Shown in pieces: positions 26,867 through 36,735 of a stretch of DNA of 64,000 bases. A model generated the notes under the pieces. The model saw only the letters and a program-made list of their open reading frames with translations, made no database searches and was not told where the DNA came from. The position numbers and the translations under genes were made by a program. Origin of the DNA: BMS3ABIN03 sp964418885 (lineage in GTDB: Bacteria; Bacteroidota; Ignavibacteria; Ignavibacteriales; Ignavibacteriaceae). Positions within the stretch are counted from its first letter, which is position 1; every line of letters starts with the position of its first letter. Location: NCBI GenBank assembly GCA_964418885.1, contig CAYQNW010000009.1:1-64000 (forward strand), in the 5' to 3' direction.

Positions 26867-28366
26867 TCATTTTATTATAGCCCAGGCGGGCATCTGGTCG
26901 AGTCCGAAAATTACATTCCCCAACAAATACATAAGTAATATCAGAACGAAAACAGCTATAAAATCAATTACCACTCCAGTTCTAAACATCTGATAGATTT
27001 TAACTTTTCCCGAAGCAAAGATTATTGTATTCGGTGGAGTGGCGACTGGCAGCATAAACGCCATCGAAGCTGATAGTGTTGCAGTGATCATCAGCAGCAT
27101 TGGATTTAAATTAATTGCTATGGAAACAGAAGCCATAATCGGAAGGATCATTTGAGTTGTGGCAGTATTGGATGTTAGTTCAGTTAACAATATTACTGAA
27201 GTTGCTATCAAAAAAATCATCAAAATATGCGGGAATGATACCAAACCCGATACCTGGTTACCTATGAATTGAGAAAGTCCTGTCGATGTAAAACCATTAG
27301 CAAGTGCAAAACCGCCACCGAAAAGAAGAACTATCCCCCATGGAATTTTACTAAACACTTCAGAATCAAGTAGTGTTTTTCCTGAACTTTTTGACGGTAT
27401 AAAAAATAATAGGGACGACATTGTAATTGCTACAGTACCATCATTAATAAAAGAAGAATTATGGAAGAGATTTGACCAGCCGGGAATTTCGAATATTCCA
27501 AGATTTAGATTTGTTCTGAAGATCCAGAGAAATGCTGTAGATGCAAAGACGATACTTATAAATTTTTCCTCCGGTGTTATTGGCCCAAGTTTACGGTATT
27601 CAAGTCTGATAAATTCTTTTTCCAGGTAAATCGATTTATCTATTTTATAAAAAACTTTTGTTATAAATAAAGCTGTTACTACCAGCAAAATAATTGTGAT
27701 AGGCAAAGCAAAGATCATCCAGGAGCCAAATGAAACTTCCGGTGAATCTGGGAAGACTATATTCAAAGTTTTAACGAATACAAGATTTGGCGGAGTTCCT
27801 ACCAGGGTTGCCATACCACCAATAGAACATGAATATGCAATTGCTAACAACACGGCAATAGAGAAATCACCAATTTTTTCTTTTCCAAATTCATCTTCCA
27901 GCCTGGAGATAATTGCCGATGCAATTGGAAGCATCATAATTGCTGTTGCCGTATTTGAAATCCACATAGATAAAAACGCACTCGCGACCATAAAACCTAT
28001 AATTATTGAGTTCGGACTGCCGCCAAATATATTTATGATTCTAAGTGCAATTCGTTTGTGTAATCCCCAGTTTTCCATTGCAATAGCAATCATAAAACCG
28101 CCAACAAATAAAAATATAATGGAGTTAATATAGGATCCTGCAACTTTCTCGGCGGTGAGTATTCCAAAAAAAGGATAAAGTATTAATGGAACTAATGAAG
28201 TAGCGGCAAGTGGTATTGCCTCAGTTATCCACCAAATTGCCATTAAGGCTGCGATTGCCGCCATTGTTGTAACCTGTGGATTAGAAGGATCGAGATTTCC
28301 GAAATAATAAATGATTAATGAAACAATTATTCCCGCAATCAGACCGAACTTTTTTGCTGCATCCAT
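26867..28366 (-). CDS. SLC13/DASS family sodium:di/tricarboxylate symporter
   Basis: A 499-residue inner-membrane transporter with about 11-12 hydrophobic segments. The two pseudo-repeated SNT substrate/sodium motifs are visible as SNTATAIMMLPIA near residue 136 and SNTATTQMILPIM near 407, the signature of divalent-anion:sodium symporters (SLC13, e.g. VcINDY). Likely substrates are C4-dicarboxylates such as succinate; specificity cannot be read from sequence. It is monocistronic and divergent from the M23 peptidase gene. Confidence 0.93.
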   Translation of the reverse strand: MDAAKKFGLIAGIIVSLIIYYFGNLDPSNPQVTTMAAIAALMAIWWITEAIPLAATSLVPLILYPFFGILTAEKVAGSYINSIIFLFVGGFMIAIAMENWGLHKRIALRIINIFGGSPNSIIIGFMVASAFLSMWISNTATAIMMLPIASAIISRLEDEFGKEKIGDFSIAVLLAIAYSCSIGGMATLVGTPPNLVFVKTLNIVFPDSPEVSFGSWMIFALPITIILLVVTALFITKVFYKIDKSIYLEKEFIRLEYRKLGPITPEEKFISIVFASTAFLWIFRTNLNLGIFEIPGWSNLFHNSSFINDGTVAITMSSLLFFIPSKSSGKTLLDSEVFSKIPWGIVLLFGGGFALANGFTSTGLSQFIGNQVSGLVSFPHILMIFLIATSVILLTELTSNTATTQMILPIMASVSIAINLNPMLLMITATLSASMAFMLPVATPPNTIIFASGKVKIYQMFRTGVVIDFIAVFVLILLMYLLGNVIFGLDQMPAWAIIK

Positions 28367-28535
28367 TTAATTATTTGTGGTTAGCTGAATTATATTGTAA
28401 AAATAATTATTTATCCGTTAATAATAAATTATTCTTACAATGGAGATTATCGAAGGTATAATAATAATGACATTCATTGATATCCTCATTGCATTCTTTT
28501 AAATTGCAAACCAATTCTTGATTTAATTAAACTAT

Positions 28536-29819
28536 TTGATGTCATTGTCCCGTTCGTCAGATCTTATTTTCAGATCATTATTCTTAGCAACAATAATTTT
28601 TCTTTTAATATTTCTGTTAAAAGAGCTGATAGGTTCTAAAACCGAAACTAACGAAATATTGTCTTCACCTGTTGTAGTCAATACAAATGTATTCGGGTTT
28701 GTTGATGATTCTTTAAACCAAACAACAGAAACAGTTAGCAATAACGAAACTCTTTCCGGGATTTTAGATCTATATTATTTAAAGAATACAAATGTTTCGG
28801 AGATTGCACAAACTTCTAAGGATATTTTTGATGTAAGGAAAATCCGTTCCGGTAATACCTATCATTTGTTTACATTGAACGATAGTTTGAACACACTCGA
28901 GTATTTTGTTTATGAGATAAACGCAATAGATTATGTAGTATTTGACTTTAGAGATTCTGCTAATGTTTATACCGGGGAAAAAGAAGTTACAATACGAAAA
29001 AACAGTAAATCAGCAATAATAAAAACATCGTTGTATGATGCATTGATAGAAAACAATGCAAGCATAAACCTCGTAGTACGATTATCCAAAATTTTTGCAT
29101 GGCAAATAGATTTTTACCGGCTTCAAAAAGGCGATAATTTCAAAGTGATTTACGAAGAAGAATATGTGGATAGCCAGATGGTTGGAATAGGGAAAGTGCT
29201 CGGGGCTTATTTTTCTCACTTCGGAAAAAGTTATTACGCTATCCCCTTTGTCCAGGATAGTGTATATCAATTCTTTGATGAAAACGGAAACAGTCTGAGA
29301 AAAGAATTCCTGAAAATGCCGATTGAATTTGCCAGGATTACATCACGTTTCAGCACACGCAGGTTACATCCTGTTTTAAAAGTATATCGCCCACATTATG
29401 GCGTAGATTATGCTGCACCCACCGGAACACCAATTAAATCCGTTGGTGATGGGACTGTTGAAGCCGCTTCTTATTCAGGAGGTAATGGAAATTATGTTAA
29501 GATAAGACATAACTCAGTTTACACAACTATGTACTTGCATATGTCTAGATTTGCAAAAGGAATTAGAAGTGGAACAAAAGTAAAACAAGGTCAGGTAATT
29601 GGTTATGTCGGAAGTACTGGTTTAGCTACTGCTCCGCATTGTCATTATATTTTTTATGTTAACGGAACTCCTGTAGATCCGTTAAAAGTTGAACTGCCGC
29701 CTTCCCATCCGGTTAAAGCAAAGTTAAGAAATGCGTACCAGATGCGAAAAAGATTAGTAATGTATGAATTAGAAAAGGTAAAATTAGCGGCGGATAGTTT
29801 AGACAAACCACCGGCTTAA
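28536..29819 (+). CDS. M23 family peptidoglycan endopeptidase
   Basis: A 427-residue bitopic protein: N-terminal TM helix at about 11-32, an OapA/LysM-like module near 65-150 (NNETLSGILDLYYLKNTNVS), and a C-terminal LytM/M23 domain from about 275. Zinc ligands are seen in HPVLKVYRPHYGVD (H and D near 286-290) and PHCHYIF (near 366-369, HxH). The Leu usual in HLH is Cys here. It likely cleaves peptide cross-links during growth or division, like MepM. Two adjacent ATG codons start it; either may be used. Confidence 0.9.
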   Translation: MMSLSRSSDLIFRSLFLATIIFLLIFLLKELIGSKTETNEILSSPVVVNTNVFGFVDDSLNQTTETVSNNETLSGILDLYYLKNTNVSEIAQTSKDIFDVRKIRSGNTYHLFTLNDSLNTLEYFVYEINAIDYVVFDFRDSANVYTGEKEVTIRKNSKSAIIKTSLYDALIENNASINLVVRLSKIFAWQIDFYRLQKGDNFKVIYEEEYVDSQMVGIGKVLGAYFSHFGKSYYAIPFVQDSVYQFFDENGNSLRKEFLKMPIEFARITSRFSTRRLHPVLKVYRPHYGVDYAAPTGTPIKSVGDGTVEAASYSGGNGNYVKIRHNSVYTTMYLHMSRFAKGIRSGTKVKQGQVIGYVGSTGLATAPHCHYIFYVNGTPVDPLKVELPPSHPVKAKLRNAYQMRKRLVMYELEKVKLAADSLDKPPA

Positions 29820-30057
29820 TAAAGCCTATTATATTTCAAATCCGATAAAAACCACTTATCATTTAACTTTTAATTCACCTTTTATCGAGTTATTATTCTT
29901 TCATATATTTAACAATTAAATTTTAATGCTGATTATCATATAACAATTGAACTAGATATAATTAATATTCCCTCAACGATTAAAAAATAGCTTGGGAAAA
30001 CCAGCAAAGCATATCAAAGTTTAAATCTAATTAAATTCATTTCATAAATTCCCGGAG

Positions 30058-31014
30058 ATGAAATTGTCGGCAAAAGAAAATCTTAAGAAATTTTTCTCTT
30101 TAAAAAAGACTGAACGAAAAAAACCGCAAACACCAAAAGAAAAAGTTTTAGAATTTTTTAGGCAGTTGTTTTTTGCGGCTATTGCTGCTTTTTTTATAAT
30201 TACTTTTATAATCCAGAATACACGAATCCCGACTGGTTCAATGGAAGACACAATACTTGTCGGTGATTTTGTACTGGTCAATAAGTTCATTTATGGTTCA
30301 TCTTCACCTAAATATATTCCCTTTACTGAAGTAGAAATACCACATTTTACACTACCGGCTCTTAGAGAGCCACATGCCACCGATATTGTTGTTTTTGAAT
30401 ATCCGGGCGACCGCGATCAGCTTAAAGCCACTGAACTTGGAGTAAACTATGTTAAGAGGTGTATCGGAACACCCGGCGATACAATCCTGATAAGAAATAA
30501 AGTTGTTTTTGTTAATGGAAAAGAATTCTGGCGTCCACCCCATATAAAATACTACCGTGGAATGCCGGGTGATTTCTTAAAACCGAAACCTCCTGGTTAT
30601 GGAGACCCGAGAATTTTTCCAAAAGGTATGAATTGGAATGAAGATAATTATGGACCTTTAGTAGTTCCGAAAAAAGGTTATACAATTCCTTTAAATAAAA
30701 ATAATGTTGAACAGTGGCGTACAACAATTGATCGTGAATATGGTGAAAGAGTGGTTAATGTTGAAAATGATGTAGTTTCAATTAAAGGTGTGCCGGTTAC
30801 ATCATACACATTTAAGAAAGATTATTATTTTATGATGGGAGATAACAGGGATGATAGCTTAGACAGCCGGTTCTGGGGATTTGTAGCCAGGGATATGGTA
30901 GTAGGACAAGCATTTATTACACTCTTCTCGTGGGATAGAAATATTCCCTTCTCTCAATTATTTAAACTTCTCGGTTCAATAAGATTGGACCGGGTACTAA
31001 AACTATTACACTAA
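30058..31014 (+). CDS. lepB: Signal peptidase I
   Basis: Membrane-bound serine protease that removes signal peptides. The 318-residue protein has a basic N-terminus, a TM helix at about 35-53, box B IPTGSMEDTI with catalytic Ser61, box D YVKRCIGTPGD with general base Lys132, and box E MGDNRDDSLDSRFWG at about 259-273. A roughly 110-residue insertion between boxes D and E makes it longer than the E. coli type in that part, as is common in Bacteroidota. GGAG lies only 1 nt before the ATG, so its use as a ribosome site is doubtful. Confidence 0.96.
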   Translation: MKLSAKENLKKFFSLKKTERKKPQTPKEKVLEFFRQLFFAAIAAFFIITFIIQNTRIPTGSMEDTILVGDFVLVNKFIYGSSSPKYIPFTEVEIPHFTLPALREPHATDIVVFEYPGDRDQLKATELGVNYVKRCIGTPGDTILIRNKVVFVNGKEFWRPPHIKYYRGMPGDFLKPKPPGYGDPRIFPKGMNWNEDNYGPLVVPKKGYTIPLNKNNVEQWRTTIDREYGERVVNVENDVVSIKGVPVTSYTFKKDYYFMMGDNRDDSLDSRFWGFVARDMVVGQAFITLFSWDRNIPFSQLFKLLGSIRLDRVLKLLH

Positions 31015-31020
31015 AATTAA

Positions 31021-31050
31021 TTAAAAAAGGCTGCCATTATCGGCAGCCTT
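31021..31050 (-). terminator. Rho-independent terminator of the TonB receptor gene
   Basis: AAGGCTGCC (31,027-31,035) and GGCAGCCTT (31,042-31,050) form a perfect 9-bp stem with a 6-nt loop. On the minus strand it is followed at once by TTTTTT, a textbook intrinsic terminator 26 nt after the TonB receptor stop. It may also halt convergent lepB transcription, though the plus strand has no T tract. Confidence 0.85.
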
Positions 31051-31075
31051 CATAATAATTATATATCTAAAATTA

Positions 31076-33835
31076 TTATAGACCTACTCTGAAACCAGCG
31101 TTAAATGTCGTTGGCATACCAACATAAACTTCTGCTGAACTTGCAGAGTGAGACTGGTAGTACTCTCCATTAACTTTGTAACCGTTATATCCACTGTTAT
31201 CGGTTGCTTCCTGAACGTAAAGATTATTAAGCACGTTGAATACGTGTCCAAAAACTGTTACATCCAAACCAGCAACTTGTCCGGGGATTCTATAAGATAC
31301 ATGTAAGTCAAGCAGACTGTATGAAGGTATCTGCCAAACCTGTGCACGATCATTAACATCGGTTCTAGTGAACGGATCAAACTGAGAATAATAGGTATCA
31401 TAGAATCTCCATACTGCTTCGGTTTGAAGACCAAGCGGCCAGAAGCAGGTAACTGAAGCTGCGATCTGGGTTTGTGGCTGGTCACCAACCTTCAAATCTT
31501 TGAGAGCGTAAGTATAATTTACTACAGAACTTGGATCTGATTGGTCAGGAATATATCTTCCACTAACGTCATCAGTATATGTCCAGAATCCCTGGCTTGC
31601 AGCAACATCGAATCTGATAAATCTAATTGGCTGATACACAGCATCAAGTTCAATTCCTGCATTTTGCTCGTCAATACCATCCAACCTAACAAATCCATCA
31701 CTACCATCAGTGTTGGTTACTGTAATAGCCTGATATCTATCTGTCCAGATTGTGTAATAACCATTTAACTTAATAGTTAATTTGTTTTGCAACAAATGTG
31801 AATTTATACCCAATTCGCCGGATAGGAATTTTTCACTTTGCGGATCAGGAACCTTTGTACCGGTAACATCATCTATTACCTGGTCAAAAATGGGTACTTT
31901 AGCTACATAGCCTGCATTGGCATAAACATCGACCATTGGATTAATTCTGAAGCTTGCACCACCTTTGAACTGGTAACCGTTTATCCAATCAGATGCGATT
32001 CCTCTCTCACCGCCGGAAGCATCTTTAACAAAATGATCTACAAAATCATACTTTACTACCGAATAACCGGCTGTAGCATAAACCGACCATCTATTGAGGG
32101 TATATTCACCCTGTACATAACCGCCTAACCATTTAACGGTGTTTGTATTATCGTAATCAATATGGTCACCCAATTTCTTGTAATATTGATTTCCACTTTC
32201 AAATTCATTTCCTGTCCAGTAATAGTAATCATTTCCCAATAAATCTCTGACCTCTCTGTAATGGTTAATTTCTGCAATTCTGCCATCTATTCCGAATTGT
32301 AAATTTAGATTTTCGGTAGCTTTCCAGAATAATTTTGAAATTAAACCCCAGGTCCATTGAGAATTAACACTATTTCTTAATATACCGCCGCGATTGGGAT
32401 CACCGCTAATATTATTGGATACAATATAATCGGTTGGACCATTTCCAAAATCAACACTTTGAACGTGTGTTCTGTTACTTGCAATTGTGGCATCCCAATC
32501 AACAACTCTCTGGAGTAAACCGTAATCATACATCAAACTTCCAAAAGTTCCGGTTCCTCCACCTTGTCCTCCGGACCAATAAAGGGTAGAATATAGACTG
32601 GTTTTTGGTGAAAACTGAGTATACCAGTTTAAGTTAACAACCGGTTTATGAAAATAATTTTCTCTTTCGGCTATAAATGTAGGATCATATCGTTGATTAA
32701 TACTATTGTTCCAATATGATCTTTCCCATTGTAGACCCTGGTAAGAAGTACTTACACTATTCCAGTTTGAGTTATATAATATTCCTTGCTCTCTCAAACT
32801 TTTTTCTCTAAGAGCCATTTCAGGAAAACCTAATTCCCTTGCTAATTTATGGCTATAAGTTGCTAAATTTAACTTATATAAATTCTGACCATGTTTTTGT
32901 GGTGCACCCAGGGCGTATAACTCTAACCTGTTTTTATCGTTAATTTGATATGAAGCACCAAGATAATATGCCCAAGCATTGGTATAGGTTTTATCAACTT
33001 CTCCATCACCAACTTTATGTACGCCACCTATACTTAAAGCAAATTTGTTATCAATCAACCCGGTATGTGCATATAAAGTATTCTTGCTAAAATTACCGGA
33101 GCCTATTTCTGACTGGTACATAACACCAGCTTTTTGTCTTGTAGGATCGGTAATAACATTAATAACACCACCTACTGATGGCGTAGCCAGTGTAGTTGCG
33201 CTGAGTCCTCTTTGTATCTGAATAGAAGAAGAAACATCTCCTAATCCATCCCAGTTTGACCAGTAAACCCAGGCATTCTCCATATCATTAATAGGAACAC
33301 CATTAATCATAATGGCAATATTTCTCTGATCAAATCCACGAAGGTTTATACGCGAGTCACCGGCACCGCCGCCTTGCATAGTTGAATAAACCGAAGGCGT
33401 TGTATTTAAGACCAGAGGAATGTCCTGTGAACCAAGATTAAACTGGATATCCTTTTTGGTTATATTTGTGAAAGCAACAGGTGTTTCCCTGTCTTTTGCT
33501 CTGTCTGAAATTACCTCTACAGAAAGTGTAAACTGGTATTCAGTCATAGCAAAATTTAATGTCATATCGGCATTTACATTAATTTCCTTTTCGATTTTAG
33601 TAAAACCGATATAACTACAGGTAATTGTGTACGAACCTTCATCAACAGTAATTGAGTATTCGCCGTTTGCATCGGTTGCCGCACCCCACGATGTACCAAG
33701 AAGGTAGACATTTGCCCCTAGAAGTTTATCCCCTGTTGTAGCATCAGTTACAACCCCTGATATTTTGTACTGTGCAGCCCATGAGGTGGAAAACAGGAGA
33801 ACTGTAATTAGAATAGCCTTGTACAGCTTGCTCAT
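31076..33835 (-). CDS. TonB-dependent outer membrane receptor with CarboxypepD-reg-like domain
   Basis: A 919-residue outer-membrane receptor. It has a signal peptide (about 1-20), a carboxypeptidase-regulatory-like beta-sandwich (about 22-105, VTDATTGDKLLGANVYLLGT), a plug domain (about 120-230, with GGAGDSRINLRGFDQRNIAI and INGVPINDMENAW), and a 22-strand barrel ending FNAGFRVGL. This is the SusC-like architecture of Bacteroidota, but no SusD partner lies nearby, so it may be an iron or vitamin transporter or act with an unlinked partner. Substrate unknown. An AAGGAGAGG ribosome site precedes the ATG, and two dyads sit in the leader. Confidence 0.9.
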   Translation of the reverse strand: MSKLYKAILITVLLFSTSWAAQYKISGVVTDATTGDKLLGANVYLLGTSWGAATDANGEYSITVDEGSYTITCSYIGFTKIEKEINVNADMTLNFAMTEYQFTLSVEVISDRAKDRETPVAFTNITKKDIQFNLGSQDIPLVLNTTPSVYSTMQGGGAGDSRINLRGFDQRNIAIMINGVPINDMENAWVYWSNWDGLGDVSSSIQIQRGLSATTLATPSVGGVINVITDPTRQKAGVMYQSEIGSGNFSKNTLYAHTGLIDNKFALSIGGVHKVGDGEVDKTYTNAWAYYLGASYQINDKNRLELYALGAPQKHGQNLYKLNLATYSHKLARELGFPEMALREKSLREQGILYNSNWNSVSTSYQGLQWERSYWNNSINQRYDPTFIAERENYFHKPVVNLNWYTQFSPKTSLYSTLYWSGGQGGGTGTFGSLMYDYGLLQRVVDWDATIASNRTHVQSVDFGNGPTDYIVSNNISGDPNRGGILRNSVNSQWTWGLISKLFWKATENLNLQFGIDGRIAEINHYREVRDLLGNDYYYWTGNEFESGNQYYKKLGDHIDYDNTNTVKWLGGYVQGEYTLNRWSVYATAGYSVVKYDFVDHFVKDASGGERGIASDWINGYQFKGGASFRINPMVDVYANAGYVAKVPIFDQVIDDVTGTKVPDPQSEKFLSGELGINSHLLQNKLTIKLNGYYTIWTDRYQAITVTNTDGSDGFVRLDGIDEQNAGIELDAVYQPIRFIRFDVAASQGFWTYTDDVSGRYIPDQSDPSSVVNYTYALKDLKVGDQPQTQIAASVTCFWPLGLQTEAVWRFYDTYYSQFDPFTRTDVNDRAQVWQIPSYSLLDLHVSYRIPGQVAGLDVTVFGHVFNVLNNLYVQEATDNSGYNGYKVNGEYYQSHSASSAEVYVGMPTTFNAGFRVGL

Positions 33836-34206
33836 AGATCCTCTCCTTATAGATTTGTTTTAAATTATGTTGATTAGAATTTCAGAGTTAATTAACTCTC
33901 CGTAGATGGAAATGACATCTACTAAAAAATTCATTAAGCAATGTTAATATGGAACTATTTGCAGAGTTATTCAAGTATTCCGTGTAAATTAATTATTAAT
34001 TATTGCTTGGTTATTTTCTCAAATTATGGTTAAATTTACAGCAAATTATAGAGCTTTTCAAGCTTTCCAAAGATTCCCGCAAATTATTCAATTAAATAAA
34101 TTTTCCAATAGGAAACGATTGTTTTTAAGAGCCCTCATTGGTATTAAACTCATTGTTTGATAATTTTAAGTGAAATAATAACAACTTTATAGAAGCAAAA
34201 TTAAAA
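33836..34206. other. Divergent intergenic region, TonB receptor / phosphodiesterase
   Basis: Gene-free 371 nt holding the promoters of two divergent genes. Two inverted repeats sit in the TonB receptor leader (33,884-33,922). The remaining sequence is very AT-rich and no promoter could be assigned with confidence. Confidence 0.5.
33884..33922 (-). promoter_or_regulatory. Tandem dyads in the TonB receptor leader
   Basis: A perfect 16-bp palindrome AGAGTTAATTAACTCT (33,884-33,899) lies 2 nt from a stem GTAGATG (33,902-33,908) / CATCTAC (33,916-33,922) with a 7-nt loop. Both are 49-87 nt upstream of the ATG on the minus strand. The first looks like a dimer operator; the second could be an operator or a leader hairpin. 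No regulator can be named. Confidence 0.45.
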
Positions 34207-35445
34207 ATGAAGAACCAGACAAATAGTTTCCGTAAACTGTTTTTAGCAATATTAGTTACTCTTTTCAGTACCGGCATTTTTGCACAATCACAACCTTATG
34301 TAATCCTGATTTCTTTTGATGCTTTTCGATGGGATTATTCAAACAGGAACATCACGCCAAATATAGAATCATTTGCTGAAAATGGGGTCAAAGCTCAATC
34401 TTTAAAGCCTGTTTTTCCATCAAAAACATTTCCTAATCATATTTCAATAATAACCGGAATGTATCCTGAACATCATGGAATAATATTTAACGATTTTTAC
34501 AATACTTTCACCGGCTCTCACTTTAGATTATCTGATTCTGTAGAAGTAAGGGACAGCAGATGGTACAAAGGAGAAGCTTTCTGGGAAACAGCAAAACATC
34601 AGGGAATTATTACCGCGAGCTATTTTTGGCCCGGTTCCGACCTTAATATGGATTACAGACGACCTAATTATTATTATCATTATTCACACAATACTCCGTA
34701 TAAGCAGAGAGTTAAAGGAGTAATTAACTGGTTGAAGTTACCATATAATAAAAGACCTCATTTTATTACATTGTACTTCGAACTTACAGATGATATAGGA
34801 CACCATCACGGACCAAATTCCCTGCAGATTGACACTGCTATTAGTAGTTTAGATAGTACTTTCGGATCATTAATAAATTCATTGCGCGATATTCAGATGA
34901 TCGATAGTGTTAATATTATTCTCGTTTCCGATCACGGAATGACTAATGTGAGTGGAGACAGAGTAATCAACATCGAAAAAATGCTGAATGGATATGATGT
35001 CGAATATTCCAACTATGGTCCTGCAATGATGATTCAACCTAAAGAAAATGAGATAGAAGAAATTTACTCAATACTTCAAAGTAACGAAAATCATTATAAA
35101 GTTTACATGAAAGAAGAAATTCCTTCATATTACCACTTTTCGCAAAATCCATTTATCTATAAAATACTGGTGGTTGCCGATCTTGGTTGGAGCGCTATAT
35201 TAAACCGTGATTTAAAATGGTATAAACCGGGATCAACCGGTGGAAATCATGGATATGATAACAATACTCTCGATATGCACGGGACTTTTATTGCTTCCGG
35301 CCCACTATTCAAAAAACATTACAAAACAGGAACGATAAACTGCATAGATATTTATCCTCTTCTTTGTAAAATTTTTAATGTTTATCCTAATGCAAATATT
35401 GATGGTCGTCTCGATAGAATAAAATTTATATTAAAAGGGAACTGA
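34207..35445 (+). CDS. Secreted nucleotide pyrophosphatase/phosphodiesterase (NPP, alkaline phosphatase fold)
   Basis: A 412-residue exported metalloenzyme with a signal peptide (to about residue 26). It has the NPP active-site pattern: metal ligand Asp38 in ISFDAFRWDY, nucleophile Thr74 in PSKTFPNH, the DDIGHHHGP motif near 198, LVSDHGM near 240, and a late His in GGNHGYDN. NPPs hydrolyse phosphodiesters such as nucleotide polyphosphates or lysophospholipids; the substrate is unknown here. It is followed after 18 nt by two M16 protease genes on the same strand, so they probably share a transcript. Confidence 0.92.
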   Translation: MKNQTNSFRKLFLAILVTLFSTGIFAQSQPYVILISFDAFRWDYSNRNITPNIESFAENGVKAQSLKPVFPSKTFPNHISIITGMYPEHHGIIFNDFYNTFTGSHFRLSDSVEVRDSRWYKGEAFWETAKHQGIITASYFWPGSDLNMDYRRPNYYYHYSHNTPYKQRVKGVINWLKLPYNKRPHFITLYFELTDDIGHHHGPNSLQIDTAISSLDSTFGSLINSLRDIQMIDSVNIILVSDHGMTNVSGDRVINIEKMLNGYDVEYSNYGPAMMIQPKENEIEEIYSILQSNENHYKVYMKEEIPSYYHFSQNPFIYKILVVADLGWSAILNRDLKWYKPGSTGGNHGYDNNTLDMHGTFIASGPLFKKHYKTGTINCIDIYPLLCKIFNVYPNANIDGRLDRIKFILKGN

Positions 35446-35463
35446 TCTAATTATATAAACTGA

Positions 35464-36735
35464 ATGGAACTTCTAAATCTTAAATATGAAAAATATAAGC
35501 TCGACAATGGACTTGAAGTAATTCTTCATCAAAATAAAAACATTCCTCTCACCGCTGTAAATTTATGGTATAAAGTGGGTTCAGCGCAGGAAAAAAAAGG
35601 GAAGACCGGGATTGCACATCTATTTGAACACATGATGTTCCAGGGATCCGAACATGTAGCGAAAGAAATGCACTTCCGCTTAATACAGGAAGCAGGTGGT
35701 TCATTAAATGGATCAACCAGTTTTGACAGAACTAATTACTTTGAAAAGGTACCATCCAATTTTCTTGAGCTTGCCTTATGGCTTGAGGCTGACAGAATGG
35801 GATTCCTGCTGCCTGCTCTAGACCAAGAGAAACTGGATAATCAGAAAAAAGTTGTTTATAATGAACGTTTAGAAAGATACGATAACCAACCATATGGTTT
35901 GGCATGGGAATTATTAATTACAAATCTTTACAACAAATCTCATCCTTACAGTTGGTCAACTATAGGGTTTGCTGAAGACATAAAAAGCTACACTCTTGAG
36001 GATGTATCAGGATTTTTTAAGAAATTTTATTCACCCGATAACGCTTCACTGGTTGTTGCAGGTACCTTTGATATTGATAAAACAAAATCTTTAGTAGAAA
36101 AATATTTCGGAGATATAAAAAGCGGTAATGGAGTAAATCATTTAGATTTAACCGACATTAAATTAAACGAAACAAAAACTATTGTTCATAAAGATAATGT
36201 TCAGTTAGAAAGAATTTATCTATCATGGCTAACTCAAAAAGCTTTCGATAAAGATGATGCAGTTCTTGATATTTTATCAGATCTGCTTGCCGGCAGTAAG
36301 AATGCAAGATTGTATAAATCTTTGGTTTTCGAAAAAGAAATTGCTCAGGATGTTTCGGCTTTTCAATTTTCCGGGAAATACGGAGGTCATTTTACAATAG
36401 TAGCAACAGCCAAACCAGAAAAATCATTAGACGAAATAAAATCAGAAATATTTAAAGAGATAGAGGGTATCAAAACGAATGGGATTAAGCCATCGGAATT
36501 AAAACGATCTAAGAACGGAATCAAATCGAGCTTTGTTTTTGCACTTCAAAATTTAGATACAATTGCAGATCATCTCAACTTATATAATTTTTACCTGAAC
36601 GAACCAAGCTCTTTTGCATTTGATTTAAATCGTTATGAATCTGTTGGTAAAGAGGAAATAATAAATGTAATATCGAACTATCTAATAAATCCTTTTGTTG
36701 AATTACGAATCATCCCTAAGAATAAAATTTCATGA
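35464..36735 (+). CDS. M16 family zinc peptidase, catalytic subunit type
   Basis: A 423-residue pitrilysin-like protease. The inverted zinc motif HLFEH (His52, Glu55, His56) and the distal ligand region VVYNERLER (Glu134) are present, so it is probably active. Two M16 half-domains fit the length. No signal peptide is visible, suggesting a cytoplasmic or unusually exported enzyme. Together with the next gene, which lacks HxxEH, it forms the typical M16B catalytic/non-catalytic pair that assembles as a heterodimer like mitochondrial processing peptidase. The stop overlaps the next start by 4 nt (ATGA). Confidence 0.93.
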   Translation: MELLNLKYEKYKLDNGLEVILHQNKNIPLTAVNLWYKVGSAQEKKGKTGIAHLFEHMMFQGSEHVAKEMHFRLIQEAGGSLNGSTSFDRTNYFEKVPSNFLELALWLEADRMGFLLPALDQEKLDNQKKVVYNERLERYDNQPYGLAWELLITNLYNKSHPYSWSTIGFAEDIKSYTLEDVSGFFKKFYSPDNASLVVAGTFDIDKTKSLVEKYFGDIKSGNGVNHLDLTDIKLNETKTIVHKDNVQLERIYLSWLTQKAFDKDDAVLDILSDLLAGSKNARLYKSLVFEKEIAQDVSAFQFSGKYGGHFTIVATAKPEKSLDEIKSEIFKEIEGIKTNGIKPSELKRSKNGIKSSFVFALQNLDTIADHLNLYNFYLNEPSSFAFDLNRYESVGKEEIINVISNYLINPFVELRIIPKNKIS

